Notes under the pieces: generated by a model
What the model saw: the letters and a program-made list of their open reading frames with translations, nothing else
What the model was told of the DNA's origin: nothing
Database searches by the model: none
Translations under genes and position numbers: made by a program
In this document: in pieces, positions 27,531 to 37,087 of the stretch
Layout of the letters: each line of letters starts with the position of its first letter
How positions within the stretch are numbered: the stretch's first letter is position 1
DNA from: Pseudomonas typographi
GTDB lineage: Bacteria > Pseudomonadota > Gammaproteobacteria > Pseudomonadales > Pseudomonadaceae
Reading direction: 5' to 3'
DNA length: 64,000 nt
Assembly: GCF_014694385.1 (NCBI RefSeq)
Contig: NZ_JAAOCA010000013.1
Span: 1-64,000, forward strand

Positions 27531-29126
27531 TCAGTAGGCCGCCACCAAGCCATCCTTACGCGGGTCAGTTCCCCCCACATAGCCATGGGCGGTGCGCTGG
27601 ATAATCTGCGCGCCACCAAAGGCGAATACGCCGCTTGGGTCTTCAACCTCAATGGCGTGGCCTCTGGCGCGCAGTTCTTCCACCACCAGCCGGTCGAATG
27701 AACGCTCCACGGCCACTTTGCGCCCTTGCTCGATCCTCCAGCGGGGTGCATCGGCGGCGGCCTGCGGGTTTTGTTTGTAACGCAGGATGCGCATCATCAT
27801 TTGCAGGTGACCTTGCGCTTGCATCGGGCCGCCCATCAGGCCAAACGCCATTAACGGCGTGCCGTCGGTGTTCATCACGAAGCCAGGGATGATGGTGTGG
27901 AAAGGGCGCTTGCCCGGCGCCACGGTGTTGACGTGATCGGGGTCGAGGGTGAAGCCAGCGCCACGGTTTTGCAGGCTGATCCCGGTGCCTGGCACCACCA
28001 CGCCTGAACCGAAACCCATGTAATTGGATTGAATGAACGACACCATCATGCCGCTTTCGTCCGCCGCCGATAGGCATACCGTGCCACCGGGTTTGGGTGA
28101 GCCGTGCCCCGGATCGGCCGCTTGCTCGTTGACCTGCGAGGCGCGCTTCAATAAGTAGGTTGGGTCCAGCAGATGCTCGGATCGCAGGCGCATATGGTCA
28201 TTGTCCGCCACGTGTTCGTTGAGGTCCGCCAGCGCCAGCTTCATGGCTTCAAGCACCGGATGCACGGTATTGACGCTGTCTACCGGATATTCGCCCACTC
28301 CCAGCGCTTCGAGCATGGTCAAGCCCGCCAGGGTGGCGATGCCCTGGCCATTGGGCGGCAGCTCATGAACGACTGCGCCGGCGTAAGGGACCGACAAGGT
28401 ATCGATCCAATCGACGCTGTGAGCTGCCAGGTCGTCGAGGCTCATCACACTGCCATGGGCCTTCGCATGGGCGATGATCGCCTCGGCCAGTTCGCCACGG
28501 TAGAACGCTTCGCCCTTCGTTTTGGCGATCAATTCGAGGCTATGGGCGTGGCCCTCGAGGGTGATTTTCTCGCCCGCCTTGGGCGCCTTACCCCCCGGCA
28601 TAAAGCACTCGGCAAAGCCCGGTTGGTCCTTCAGCAGTTCGGCGCCGCGCCGCCACAGCTCAGCGATGATCGGCGTGACCTGATAACCGTCGCGGGCATA
28701 ACCGATCGCAGGTTCTGCGAGGGTAGCGAAGGGCAGCTTGCCGTAACGCTCGGACAACGCCACCCACGCCGACACTGCGCCGGGCACGGTGACGGAGCCC
28801 CAGCCGCGCTGCGGCATCTGTTTTTGCCCGTGGAAAAACTCAGGTGTCCAGCCCTTTGGCGAGCGGCCCGAGGCGTTAAGCCCTTGCAGTGTGTTGCCGT
28901 CCCAAACGATGGCGAATGCATCGCTGCCGATGCCGCAACCGGTGGGTTCGACCACGGTCAGCACCATGGCCGCGGCAATGGCCGCATCGACCGCGTTACC
29001 GCCTTTGCGCAGCATGGCCAGGCCGGCCTGGGCAGCCAGTGGTTGGGAGCAGGCGACCATGTTGTTGCCCATCACCGGCGAGCGGGCGGAGGTATAGGGT
29101 TGGCTGTAATCAAGGTCATCGAACAT
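27531..29126 (-). CDS. ggt: Gamma-glutamyltransferase family Ntn-hydrolase, cytoplasmic
   Basis: 531 residues, normal for the family. GGNAVDAAIAAAMVLTVVEPTG and YCxxGSDAF-like segments mark the large subunit. The predicted autocleavage site is before Thr349 in PKPGGTVCLSAAD; FIQSNYMGFGSGVV follows in the small subunit. There is no signal peptide, unlike E. coli Ggt, so it should act on imported substrates. Last gene of a peptide-type ABC importer operon, 21 bases after the permease. It probably releases glutamate from gamma-glutamyl compounds or acts as a related acylase. Confidence 0.87.
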   Translation of the reverse strand: MFDDLDYSQPYTSARSPVMGNNMVACSQPLAAQAGLAMLRKGGNAVDAAIAAAMVLTVVEPTGCGIGSDAFAIVWDGNTLQGLNASGRSPKGWTPEFFHGQKQMPQRGWGSVTVPGAVSAWVALSERYGKLPFATLAEPAIGYARDGYQVTPIIAELWRRGAELLKDQPGFAECFMPGGKAPKAGEKITLEGHAHSLELIAKTKGEAFYRGELAEAIIAHAKAHGSVMSLDDLAAHSVDWIDTLSVPYAGAVVHELPPNGQGIATLAGLTMLEALGVGEYPVDSVNTVHPVLEAMKLALADLNEHVADNDHMRLRSEHLLDPTYLLKRASQVNEQAADPGHGSPKPGGTVCLSAADESGMMVSFIQSNYMGFGSGVVVPGTGISLQNRGAGFTLDPDHVNTVAPGKRPFHTIIPGFVMNTDGTPLMAFGLMGGPMQAQGHLQMMMRILRYKQNPQAAADAPRWRIEQGRKVAVERSFDRLVVEELRARGHAIEVEDPSGVFAFGGAQIIQRTAHGYVGGTDPRKDGLVAAY

Positions 29127-29147
29127 AAAGGGGTCTCTTGGCTGTGA

Positions 29148-30032
29148 TTAGTTTTTCGGGTCCAGGGCATCTCGCAAACCATCGCCCAGCAGGTTGAAGC
29201 ACAGAACCGTGAGGTAAATCGCCACACCTGGCGCGATGGACATCCAAGGCGCCTGTTCCATAAAGTTTTTCGCCGTGTTGAGCATCGAGCCCCAGGACGG
29301 TGAAGGCGGCTGCTGGCCCAGGCCAAGGAACGACAAGCTGGCTTCGGCGAGGATGGCCGAGGCGATGGTCAGCGCCGCCTGCACCACAAGCGGCGACAGT
29401 ACGTTGGGCAGCACATAACGCAGGATGATCCAGCGGTCTGGCAAGCCGATCGCGCGGGCGCCTTCGAGATATTCCTCATGGCGAATGGCGAGTACCTGGC
29501 CGCGGGTGAGGCGGGAAAAAATCGGCATCGCCGACAGGCCGATGGCGATCATGGCGTTGGTCAGGCTCGGGCCCAGGAACGCCCCCAAGGCAATCGCCAA
29601 TACCAGGAAGGGGCAGGCCAGCAGGGCCTCCATGACACGGGAAATCACCGCATCCAGCTTGCCGCCGAAGTAGCCTGCCACCAGCCCCAGCGGTACGCCG
29701 ATCACCATCGCGATCGCCACCGACACGCCCCCCGCCAGCAGGGAACTGCGCGCGCCCCAGAGCAGGCGCGAAAACAGGTCACGGCCGAGTTCGTCGGTGC
29801 CCAACCAGTGCACCAGTGAGGGGGCTTTGCGTACCGCCAGGAAGTTGGCTTTGAGCGGGTCAAAAGGCGCGACCCAGGGCGCTAGCAGTGCCGCCAAGAC
29901 GAACACCAGCAACACCACCGTGCCGACAACCGCACCTTTGTTAGCGAGGAATTTGCGCACGAACGGTGAGCGGGCCGCGGGTGCGCGGGTGATGCCATCT
30001 GGGCGGGCGGCAGTGGGGGCGACAGCAGTCAT
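29148..30032 (-). CDS. Peptide-type ABC transporter permease (DppC/GsiD-like)
   Basis: 294 residues. ATG 30032 is chosen because it overlaps the upstream permease stop (TGATG); the open frame extends 28 codons further inside that gene. The N-terminal DppC-type cytoplasmic segment, GTDELGRDLFSRLLWG, and the EAA loop EYLEGARAIGLPDRWIILRY are present, with about six membrane segments. It forms a heterodimeric channel with the product of 30032-30976. Confidence 0.9.
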   Translation of the reverse strand: MTAVAPTAARPDGITRAPAARSPFVRKFLANKGAVVGTVVLLVFVLAALLAPWVAPFDPLKANFLAVRKAPSLVHWLGTDELGRDLFSRLLWGARSSLLAGGVSVAIAMVIGVPLGLVAGYFGGKLDAVISRVMEALLACPFLVLAIALGAFLGPSLTNAMIAIGLSAMPIFSRLTRGQVLAIRHEEYLEGARAIGLPDRWIILRYVLPNVLSPLVVQAALTIASAILAEASLSFLGLGQQPPSPSWGSMLNTAKNFMEQAPWMSIAPGVAIYLTVLCFNLLGDGLRDALDPKN

Positions 30033-30976
30033 CAAGCCGTCCTCAAGCGTGGGTTGACCATGCGGTAAAGCACGTCGGCCAACAGGTTCAACAACAGAAA
30101 ACCCACGGCAACGCACAGCACCACGCCTTGCACCACGGCATAGTCGCGGTTGAACACTGCGTCGACGATCATCTTGCCGAAGCCGGGGATGCTGAACACT
30201 TGCTCGGTCAGCACCGCGCCGCCCAGCAGTTCGCCGAACAGCAGCGTGGTCAGGGTGATGATGGGCATCAGTGCATTACGCAAGGCGTGCTTGAGGATCA
30301 CCGTGCGGGTGAACAAGCCCTTGGCCCGGGCCGTGCGCACGTAATCGGCGCGCAGCACTTCAAGCATGGCGCTGCGGGTGTGGCGCATCAGCACCCCCGA
30401 CAGCCCGGCGCCAAGCACGAAGGCCGGTAAAATCAAGGTTTTCAGGTTTTGCCCAAGGTTCTCTTCCGGTGGCACGAAGCCCGAGGCCGGTAGCCACTGC
30501 AGTTTCACGGCGAAGATCATGATCAGTAGAATCCCCAGCCAGAAGTGCGGGATCGAGATTCCGGACAAGGCGAATACATTGGCCCCATAATCCACCGCCG
30601 TGCCCTTGCGCACGGCGGCAACAACCCCGGTGGGAACGCCGATCAACAGCGCTATGAGCAACGCCAGCACGGCCAACTCGAGGGTCACCGGCAGCTTCGA
30701 GGCCAGTAACGTAGTGACCGGTTGCTCGGTGCGCAGCGAGGTGCCGAAGTCGCCGTGCAGCACGTTGCCGACCCAATGGATATATTGCAGTGGTACCGGG
30801 TCGTTGAGGCGGTATTTGTCGCGCAGGTATTGCATCACCGCCGGGTCGCGCTCTTCCCCAGCCAGTGCCAGCACCGGGTCCCCCGGCAGCAGTTTTTGCA
30901 GGGTGAAGACGAACAACGATACCAGTATCAGCGTGGGTATGGCGCTGAACAAACGCCGGAAAATAAACGTTAGCAT
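30032..30976 (-). CDS. Peptide-type ABC transporter permease (DppB/GsiC-like)
   Basis: 314 residues from ATG 30976 (GAGGG six bases upstream); TTG 30982 is less likely. MLTFIFRRLFSAIPTLILV starts the first membrane segment. LRTEQPVTTLLASKLPVTLE and the EAA loop DYVRTARAKGLFTRTVILKH are typical DppB marks. One base of overlap with the DppC-like gene shows a single operon. It is the inner-membrane channel half for a di- or gamma-glutamyl-peptide. Confidence 0.9.
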   Translation of the reverse strand: MLTFIFRRLFSAIPTLILVSLFVFTLQKLLPGDPVLALAGEERDPAVMQYLRDKYRLNDPVPLQYIHWVGNVLHGDFGTSLRTEQPVTTLLASKLPVTLELAVLALLIALLIGVPTGVVAAVRKGTAVDYGANVFALSGISIPHFWLGILLIMIFAVKLQWLPASGFVPPEENLGQNLKTLILPAFVLGAGLSGVLMRHTRSAMLEVLRADYVRTARAKGLFTRTVILKHALRNALMPIITLTTLLFGELLGGAVLTEQVFSIPGFGKMIVDAVFNRDYAVVQGVVLCVAVGFLLLNLLADVLYRMVNPRLRTA

Positions 30977-31019
30977 GCTCAACCCTCGAAGGTGGCCGGC
31001 CCAGCCATGGCAGCCATGA

Positions 31020-32519
31020 TCATTTGAATGCGACGCCGGCCAGGCGGATCAGCCCGTCGGGGTTCGGCACGAAACCGGTCAATTTGCTGCTCATGGCGAT
31101 GATCCGTGGGTCGAAATACAGGTAGCTGGTGGGCACGTCGCTGGCGAGCAGCCGCAGGGCTTGGAAGTACAGGGCCTGGCGCTGTGCTGTGTCGTTCACG
31201 GTGCGGGCCTTGTTCAGCAACTCGTCGAGTTTCGGGTCGCAGAAGTGTCCATCGTTCTGGCCGCCTTTGCAGGTTACGAACTGATGGATGTCGCCATCGG
31301 GATCCGGCCGGCCCGACCAGGCGCTCATGCCGATCTGAAAGTTGCCCGCCTGCTGTTCGCTTAGCAGCGTGGCATATTCGGTGGCGACCAAATTGACCTT
31401 GAACCCGGCTTCCTCGGTCATTGCCTGGATAATCTGGCCCACCTGCTGCGCAATCGGGTTGTTGGCGACTTTCAACTCGACGTTCAGGGGCAGCTTTACC
31501 CCCGCCTCGGCCAGCAGCTTTTTGCTTTGCTCCACGTCGCGCGCCGGTACCGGCAGGCTTTTGTCGTAATACGGGCTGCTGCTGGGGAACGGCTGGGCAC
31601 TGGGCGCGTACAGGCCTTCGAACACCACTTGGTTGATCGCATCGCGGTCGATGGCCGTTTCGAAGGCCTTGCGTACGCGCGGGTCCTGGCCCATCGGCGT
31701 CTTGGCCCGGTCGCCGTTGTTGGTGTTGTACATCAACTGCATGTAGCCCAGGCCGGGGGTGTTGAACACTTGTAGGGTGCTGTCGGCCTTGGCGGTTTTC
31801 ACGTCGGTGGGCGCCACCCGTTCGATAATGTCCAGGTCACCGGAGCGCAGGTTGGCCAGGCGCACCGAGGTGTCAGGAATCGGCAGGAAAATCACTTTGT
31901 CGAAATGGTACGCCTGCTTGTTCCAATACTGGTCGAAGCGCTCCAGCACGATGCGGTCTTGCTGCACGCGCTGGGCGAATTTATACGGGCCGGAACAGAC
32001 GGGTTTCGTGCCCACGTCAGTGGCTGAGGCGGTGGGCGCCAGCATCATCCCGGCGCGGTCCGACAACTGCGAGATCAGCGTGGCGTCTGGCTGTTTGAGC
32101 TTGATGGCCACGGTTTTGGCATCGACCACCTCGACACTGTCTACCGACGCCAACTCGCTCTTGCGCAGCGAGTCGGGGAGGGTGCGGGCGCGGTCCAGGT
32201 TGAACTTCACGGCGACGGCGTCGAACACTTCGCCATCATGGAACGTCACGCCATCGCGCAGGGTCATGGTCAAGGTCTTGCCGTCTTCGCTCCAGTTCCA
32301 GGCCGTGGCCAGTTGCGGCACGTAGGTGAGCTGCGGGCTGACATCCACCAGTTTGTCGCACAAGGCGGTATAGACCAGGCGGCCCGAGTAGGTGCGCGAA
32401 CGATGTGGATCAAGCACGTCGGGGTCATCTTGGATACCGATGCGCAGCGTGGTTTCGGCAAACGCAGCATTCGCAGCGAGCAGAAAAAGCGAGCCTGTTA
32501 TCAGGTGTGCGAATTTCAT
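31020..32519 (-). CDS. Periplasmic peptide-binding protein (SBP family 5)
   Basis: 499 residues. Sec signal peptide of about 21 residues (MKFAHLITGSLFLLAANAAFA), then ETTLRIGIQDDPDVLDPHRS, the usual start of family 5 binding proteins. LRDGVTFHDGEVFDA, then FNTPGLGYMQLMYNTNNGD in the lobe hinge, follow the pattern. GGAGGG is six bases before ATG 32519. With a GGT in the operon, glutathione or another gamma-glutamyl peptide is a reasonable ligand, as for E. coli GsiB, but this is inferred from context. Confidence 0.9.
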   Translation of the reverse strand: MKFAHLITGSLFLLAANAAFAETTLRIGIQDDPDVLDPHRSRTYSGRLVYTALCDKLVDVSPQLTYVPQLATAWNWSEDGKTLTMTLRDGVTFHDGEVFDAVAVKFNLDRARTLPDSLRKSELASVDSVEVVDAKTVAIKLKQPDATLISQLSDRAGMMLAPTASATDVGTKPVCSGPYKFAQRVQQDRIVLERFDQYWNKQAYHFDKVIFLPIPDTSVRLANLRSGDLDIIERVAPTDVKTAKADSTLQVFNTPGLGYMQLMYNTNNGDRAKTPMGQDPRVRKAFETAIDRDAINQVVFEGLYAPSAQPFPSSSPYYDKSLPVPARDVEQSKKLLAEAGVKLPLNVELKVANNPIAQQVGQIIQAMTEEAGFKVNLVATEYATLLSEQQAGNFQIGMSAWSGRPDPDGDIHQFVTCKGGQNDGHFCDPKLDELLNKARTVNDTAQRQALYFQALRLLASDVPTSYLYFDPRIIAMSSKLTGFVPNPDGLIRLAGVAFK

Positions 32520-32521
32520 GG

Positions 32522-33637
32522 CTAACCCTCCAGAGATAAGGCTTGATAGCTTTCGAACAAATTCAGGCGTTGGCTGTAGGCGGCGCTAGGGGTTGGCACC
32601 CGCAATGAGCCGGCGCCGGCATTGGCGACTTCACGCCAGTAATGGCAGGCGACCTGGCGCTCGCCCTCGGCGGTACCTAACGGCGGTTTCACCTCCCGGC
32701 ACAAGGGCCGGGCGTGCGGGCAGCGCGTGTGAAACCGGCAGCCTGAAGGCGGGTTGCTCGGGCTCGGCATGTCGCCACCGAGCACCGGGCGGGAATGGCG
32801 AAGGTCGGGGTGGCTCACGGGTATGGCGGCCATCAGTGCCTGGGTGTAGGGGTGAAACGGCGTCTCGAACAGCGCGTCGACGGGCGCCAGTTCAACGATC
32901 TCGCCTAGGTACATCACTGCCACGCGGTCGCTCATGTGGCGGATCACCGCCAGGCCGTGGGCTACGATGACCAACGTCAGGCCAAACTGATGCTTGAGGT
33001 CTTCGAGCAGGTTGACCACCTGCGCTTGCACCGAAACGTCCAGCGCCGACACCGGTTCGTCGCCAAGAATCAACCGCGGCTCTGAAGCCAGCGCGCGAGC
33101 GATGCCGATGCGCTGGCGCTGGCCGCCGGAAAACTCGTGGGGGTAACGGCTGCCATGCTCCGGCGCCAAACCGACAGTGCGCAGCAGCTCGGCGACCTGG
33201 TCTTGGCGTGCGCTGCGGTTGGTGTCCCGGTGCAGCCAGATGGGTTCGCCGACAATCGCTTCGACGCTCATGCGGGGGTTCAATGAGGCGAACGGGTCCT
33301 GGAAGATGATCTGCAAATCGCGGCGCACCTGGCGCAGCGCCTGCGGTGATAGGTTACCGAGGTTGCGCCCTTCGTAGATCACATCGCCAGCGGTCGGTGC
33401 GAGCAGGTTCAGTAGCACGCGGCCCAAGGTCGATTTGCCTGAACCGGACTCGCCCACCAACGCCAGGGTTTCACCCCGGCGCACGGCCAGCGATACGTTG
33501 TTGACCGCTTGTACCGGCGGCTTTTTGCGCTGCAGCAGGCCGGTTTCGCTGCTGAAGTGTTTACTGACGGCAATGCTCTGCAGAATCGGACCCTGTAGCC
33601 CAGGGGCCGGGTTGAGGCTGGCTTCGGGCAGGGTCAT
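32522..33637 (-). CDS. Peptide-type ABC transporter ATPase (DppF-like)
   Basis: 371 residues. Walker [12 protein letters not shown] (about 60), Q-loop [10 protein letters not shown], signature [14 protein letters not shown], Walker [13 protein letters not shown] and switch His in VAHGLAV are all intact. The C-terminal oligopeptide-transporter extension holds [21 protein letters not shown] 33637 overlaps the upstream ATPase stop by four bases. It ends two bases before the binding-protein gene. Confidence 0.92.
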   Translation of the reverse strand: MTLPEASLNPAPGLQGPILQSIAVSKHFSSETGLLQRKKPPVQAVNNVSLAVRRGETLALVGESGSGKSTLGRVLLNLLAPTAGDVIYEGRNLGNLSPQALRQVRRDLQIIFQDPFASLNPRMSVEAIVGEPIWLHRDTNRSARQDQVAELLRTVGLAPEHGSRYPHEFSGGQRQRIGIARALASEPRLILGDEPVSALDVSVQAQVVNLLEDLKHQFGLTLVIVAHGLAVIRHMSDRVAVMYLGEIVELAPVDALFETPFHPYTQALMAAIPVSHPDLRHSRPVLGGDMPSPSNPPSGCRFHTRCPHARPLCREVKPPLGTAEGERQVACHYWREVANAGAGSLRVPTPSAAYSQRLNLFESYQALSLEG

Positions 33638-34641
33638 GCGCTAGCTCCCAGGTGTTGTTCCAATGGCGCACGGATACAGGCGGCGAAATGCCCCTCGGTC
33701 ACTTCCAGCAATGCTGGGCGCGCTTCACGGCAGGCACTGATGGCGAACGGGCAACGGCCTGCGAAGCGGCAACCGCTGGGCATTTCAGCGGGTGTTGGCA
33801 CGCGCCCATTGATGGTCGCCAGGCGCCCCTGCCGTGGGCCAATAGACGGCATCGACCCCATCAAGCCGATGGTGTATGGGTGCTGCGGGTCGTCGAACAG
33901 GGTTTTCACCGAGCCGCTTTCGACCACCTGCCCGGCGTACATCACCATCACCTCGTCGGCCACCTCGGCCACCACCCCGAGGTCATGGGTGATGAGGATC
34001 ATCGAGGTGCCGGTTTGCGCTTGTAAGGCACTCACCAGCGCCAGGATTTGTGCCTGGATGGTCACGTCCAGCGCCGTGGTGGGCTCGTCGGCGATGATCA
34101 GCTTCGGGTCGTTGGCCAGCGCCATCGCGATCATCACCCGCTGGCGCATGCCGCCCGACAGCTCATGGGGGTAGGCGTCCAGGCGTTGCCGCGCATCGGG
34201 CACGCGCACGTGTTCCAGCATTTGCAACGCTCGCTGCATGGCCGCTTTGCGGGCCAGCCCCTGGTGGCGCATTACGCTTTCGGCAATTTGCTCGCCAATG
34301 GTGAATACCGGGTTAAGCGAAGTCATGGGCTCTTGGAAAATCATTGCCATGCGGTTACCGCGCACATCCAGCAGGCGCTCGGCCGGCATGCCCAGCAACG
34401 GCTCGTCGAGCAGCCGCGAAGCACTGGCCGTGACCGTCGCGGTGGCTGGCAGCAAGCCCATCAGCGCCATGGACGTCACGCTTTTGCCGCAGCCGGACTC
34501 GCCCACGATGGCCAGGGTTTTGCCGGCTTGAACCGAAAACGACACGCCGTCGACCACGTTCGCCGGGGCGCCATTGAAGCGCACGGTGAGGTTATCGACG
34601 CTCAATACCGGCTGTCGGCTTTCGGGGTTTTGCAGGCTCAT
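33634..34641 (-). CDS. Peptide-type ABC transporter ATPase (DppD-like)
   Basis: 335 residues. Walker [13 protein letters not shown]-loop [10 protein letters not shown], signature [14 protein letters not shown], Walker [13 protein letters not shown] and switch His in ITHDLGV are intact. The C-terminal [17 protein letters not shown] extension is typical of DppD/OppD. Start and stop overlap both neighbours by ATGA, giving a tightly coupled GntR-DppD-DppF unit. Confidence 0.92.
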   Translation of the reverse strand: MSLQNPESRQPVLSVDNLTVRFNGAPANVVDGVSFSVQAGKTLAIVGESGCGKSVTSMALMGLLPATATVTASASRLLDEPLLGMPAERLLDVRGNRMAMIFQEPMTSLNPVFTIGEQIAESVMRHQGLARKAAMQRALQMLEHVRVPDARQRLDAYPHELSGGMRQRVMIAMALANDPKLIIADEPTTALDVTIQAQILALVSALQAQTGTSMILITHDLGVVAEVADEVMVMYAGQVVESGSVKTLFDDPQHPYTIGLMGSMPSIGPRQGRLATINGRVPTPAEMPSGCRFAGRCPFAISACREARPALLEVTEGHFAACIRAPLEQHLGASA

Positions 34642-35378
34642 ACGCTCGCCTCCAAGTCCTGGTGAATGATGTTTTCCAGCGCCTGTTGCAGGCCCCGCAG
34701 ATGGCCCCGCATCGCCGTGGCGGCCTTGATCGGGTCACGGCTCTCGATGGCGTTGACGATGTCGTCGTGATCGTGGCTGTACGTGTTAAGCCGGTCTGTG
34801 TTACGCGCCCGTTGGCGCAGGCCGCGCCAGGCCGGGTCAAGGCGGATGGCGTCGAGCATTTCAAAGATGTCCAGCATCAGGCGGTTGCCCGCCGCCTCGG
34901 CAATCCCCCGATGCAGCGCGCTGTCCCACAACTCCAGGCCCTCGGCATCGATTTGCTCGGCACCCTGCTGGCGCGTGGTACGTTCCACCAAGCGGCGCAG
35001 GATCGCCATTTGTTCACCGCTGGCCCTGACGGCGGCCAATGAGGCCAGCGCAGGCTCCAAATGCAGGCGTGCTTCCATCACCTCGCTGAAATTGGTCCGG
35101 CTCGACAGCTTGGCAAAACTCATACAGCCGCTGGGCGGGGTAGGCCCGACAAAGGTGCCTTTGCCCTGTCGGCGCCAGATCTGCCCTTCGGCTTCCAGCA
35201 CGGTAAGTGCCCGCCGGATCGCGCGCCGGCTGACGCCGAACGCCACCGCCAACTCACGCTCCGGAGGCAGTGCCCGCTGGGGGAACGCCGCCTGCTGGGC
35301 GACCATCTGGCGTAGCGCATCGAGGGCCAGCTTTGAAGCGTTATCGTGCGGCGCGTCGGTGTCGAACCGTTCCATCAT
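34638..35378 (-). CDS. GntR-family (FadR/FCD) regulator of the GGT/ABC operon
   Basis: 246 residues from ATG 35378; a TTG at 35435 would add 19 residues but has no ribosome site. The winged helix (about 15-75) contains LPPERELAVAFGVSRRAIRR, then QGKGTFVG. The FCD effector domain follows (about 85-230) with LHRGIAEAAGNRLMLDIF and the metal-ligand histidines expected of FCD proteins. It is the first gene of the operon it most likely controls, so autoregulation is built in. Palindromes just upstream are operator candidates. Confidence 0.87.
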   Translation of the reverse strand: MMERFDTDAPHDNASKLALDALRQMVAQQAAFPQRALPPERELAVAFGVSRRAIRRALTVLEAEGQIWRRQGKGTFVGPTPPSGCMSFAKLSSRTNFSEVMEARLHLEPALASLAAVRASGEQMAILRRLVERTTRQQGAEQIDAEGLELWDSALHRGIAEAAGNRLMLDIFEMLDAIRLDPAWRGLRQRARNTDRLNTYSHDHDDIVNAIESRDPIKAATAMRGHLRGLQQALENIIHQDLEASV

Positions 35379-35707
35379 GGCGTCTCGTGACAGGCTGAAA
35401 AGGGCATACGGCAGCGGGGCTTCCCGGTTTGCCAAGCTGTAGGGCTATTTGCAATAGCGATGCCAATTGCAATTGGTTCGCCCGGTGGGCCGGGGTTATT
35501 CCCCTATGCGGGCGGCAATGGCGGCGGGGCGGGCCAATCGACAAAGGTTCGGGCAGGTGGTTCGCCGGCAAAACGTGCATTGGTTCAGCACCAGGCGAAC
35601 CAATGTTCCGGGCGTGCTCGTGCCGGCCAAGGTGTGTGGCACGTGTGCGCCCTGAAAGTGCACACCCTGGGCGAAATGGGCGCTGAAAGGTCGTTATTGG
35701 CCGCTGA
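35379..35707. promoter_or_regulatory. 329-base control region of the GGT/ABC operon with nested palindromes
   Basis: Two perfect palindromes sit 66 and 85 bases before the GntR start: GCTATT-TGC-AATAGC (35444-35458) and CCAATTGCAATTGG (35463-35476). They share the word TTGCAAT and lie five bases apart, as expected of GntR operators. Further away TGGTTCGCC (35558-35566) and GGCGAACCA (35594-35602) form a 9-bp inverted repeat 27 bases apart, which could also be the 3' end of a structure. No coding signal is seen. Confidence 0.6.
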
Positions 35708-37087
35708 TCAGTCAAACGCCTCGCGTCGCGGCCGGTTGACGCCTTTGGCGATGGTATCTGCCAATAGCCGAATTTGGCTCACGTCATCGGGCAAGCGGCT
35801 GATGGCAACCCGCAAATAAGGCTGTTGGCCTGTGCCAATAAAGCAATGCGAGCCACTGCCGAGTACCACGCCTTGGGAGGCGAGGCTAACGATGGCCGCG
35901 GTTTCGTCGGCCACGGGTACCCACAATGCCAAGCCAGTGCCTTCTTCAATCTCGAAACCATGCTCGCCCAACGCTTGGGCGAGCGCTTGGCGGCGGTGCG
36001 CGTAACGGGCACGGGCGTGCTCCAGCGTAGCCTTGGCCGTGGGATCGGTGAGCAGAAAAGCCAGGGCACCTTGAAAGATCCGGCTGGTCATGGCGACCCG
36101 GTCACTGCGGTAATTTTCAATGGCCTGTACCAGGCGTGCCGCGCCGCCCAGCACGGAGGTGCGTAAATCGACCCCGAACGCACGGCAGTAGGCCCGGACG
36201 AGCAGGGTTCTATCCGGCAATTTTTCACTCAGGCTGTATGCCGGCGCGGTAGACACGGTGCCCATGTGGTCGTCTTCAAGAATCACTACCTCGGGATGCT
36301 GCTCCAATACCAAGGCCAGCGTGTCCCGGCGTTCGAGGGAAAGCGCTGAGCCGGTCGGCATCTGCGCCCGCAGCTGGAATAGGAACGCCCTGGGCTTGTG
36401 AAGCAGCGCCGCTTGCAGGGCCGCTGGCAGCGGCCCATGGCGGTCACAGGCAACCGGGATGGCTTCGACCTTCAACAGTTCCAGCAAGCCCAGCAAGCGC
36501 GGGCTGGTCGGTTCCTCAATGGCGATACGGTCACCTGGGCGGGTGGATGCCTGCAATGCCAGCAGCATTCCCTCGGTGCCGCCGCCCGCCGTGGTCCATG
36601 CCTGCGGCGGGCACGGCCATGTCGGCGCAACGGCATTACGCAAGGCGTCGATCATGTGCTCTTTTTCCGCCGCGTGCAGGTGATCGACCTGCAGGCCGGC
36701 GTTCAAGGCGGGGCCGAGGTCCGGTTGCAGCGCAGGGTCGGCGCTGGCGCGAGACAGGTCGACGCAGGCCCATACCACATCCACCGGGTCGAGCCATTGG
36801 CGGGGCGGCAAGCTGATGCCCGGGGGCTCGGCGCCCTTACCCAGCACCACCGTGCCGCCGCGCCGCCGGGTTTCGATCAGCCCCTTGCCGCGCAAGGTGT
36901 TCCAGGCCGCAGCCACAGTGCTGGCGCTGATGCCCAGGCCTCGGGCGAAGTCGCGCACCGTCGGCAGGCGCGCGCCTTTACCAATGCGCCCGGAGGCGAT
37001 CAGGCTGGCGACCGCCGTGGCGATGCTGTCGCTGCCTGGAGATTCGATATGACCTGCAAGCCACTGGCTATCGATCCACTCATCCAT
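35708..37087 (-). CDS. MocR-type GntR/aminotransferase-fold regulator lacking the PLP lysine
   Basis: 459 residues from ATG 37087, which has GGAG six bases upstream; ATG 37129 has none. The winged helix (about 17-85) is LPTVRDFARGLGISASTVAA, then ETRRRGGT. The rest is an aminotransferase-like domain with WTTAGGGTEGMLLAL, MPTGSALSLERRD and VVILEDDHMG. Where MocR proteins carry the Schiff-base lysine (SKxxxPxLR pattern) this one reads AYCRAFGVDLR, with Arg302 (codon 36182-36184). PLP should not bind covalently. It is divergent from the second ABC/oxygenase operon and probably controls it. Confidence 0.86.
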   Translation of the reverse strand: MDEWIDSQWLAGHIESPGSDSIATAVASLIASGRIGKGARLPTVRDFARGLGISASTVAAAWNTLRGKGLIETRRRGGTVVLGKGAEPPGISLPPRQWLDPVDVVWACVDLSRASADPALQPDLGPALNAGLQVDHLHAAEKEHMIDALRNAVAPTWPCPPQAWTTAGGGTEGMLLALQASTRPGDRIAIEEPTSPRLLGLLELLKVEAIPVACDRHGPLPAALQAALLHKPRAFLFQLRAQMPTGSALSLERRDTLALVLEQHPEVVILEDDHMGTVSTAPAYSLSEKLPDRTLLVRAYCRAFGVDLRTSVLGGAARLVQAIENYRSDRVAMTSRIFQGALAFLLTDPTAKATLEHARARYAHRRQALAQALGEHGFEIEEGTGLALWVPVADETAAIVSLASQGVVLGSGSHCFIGTGQQPYLRVAISRLPDDVSQIRLLADTIAKGVNRPRREAFD

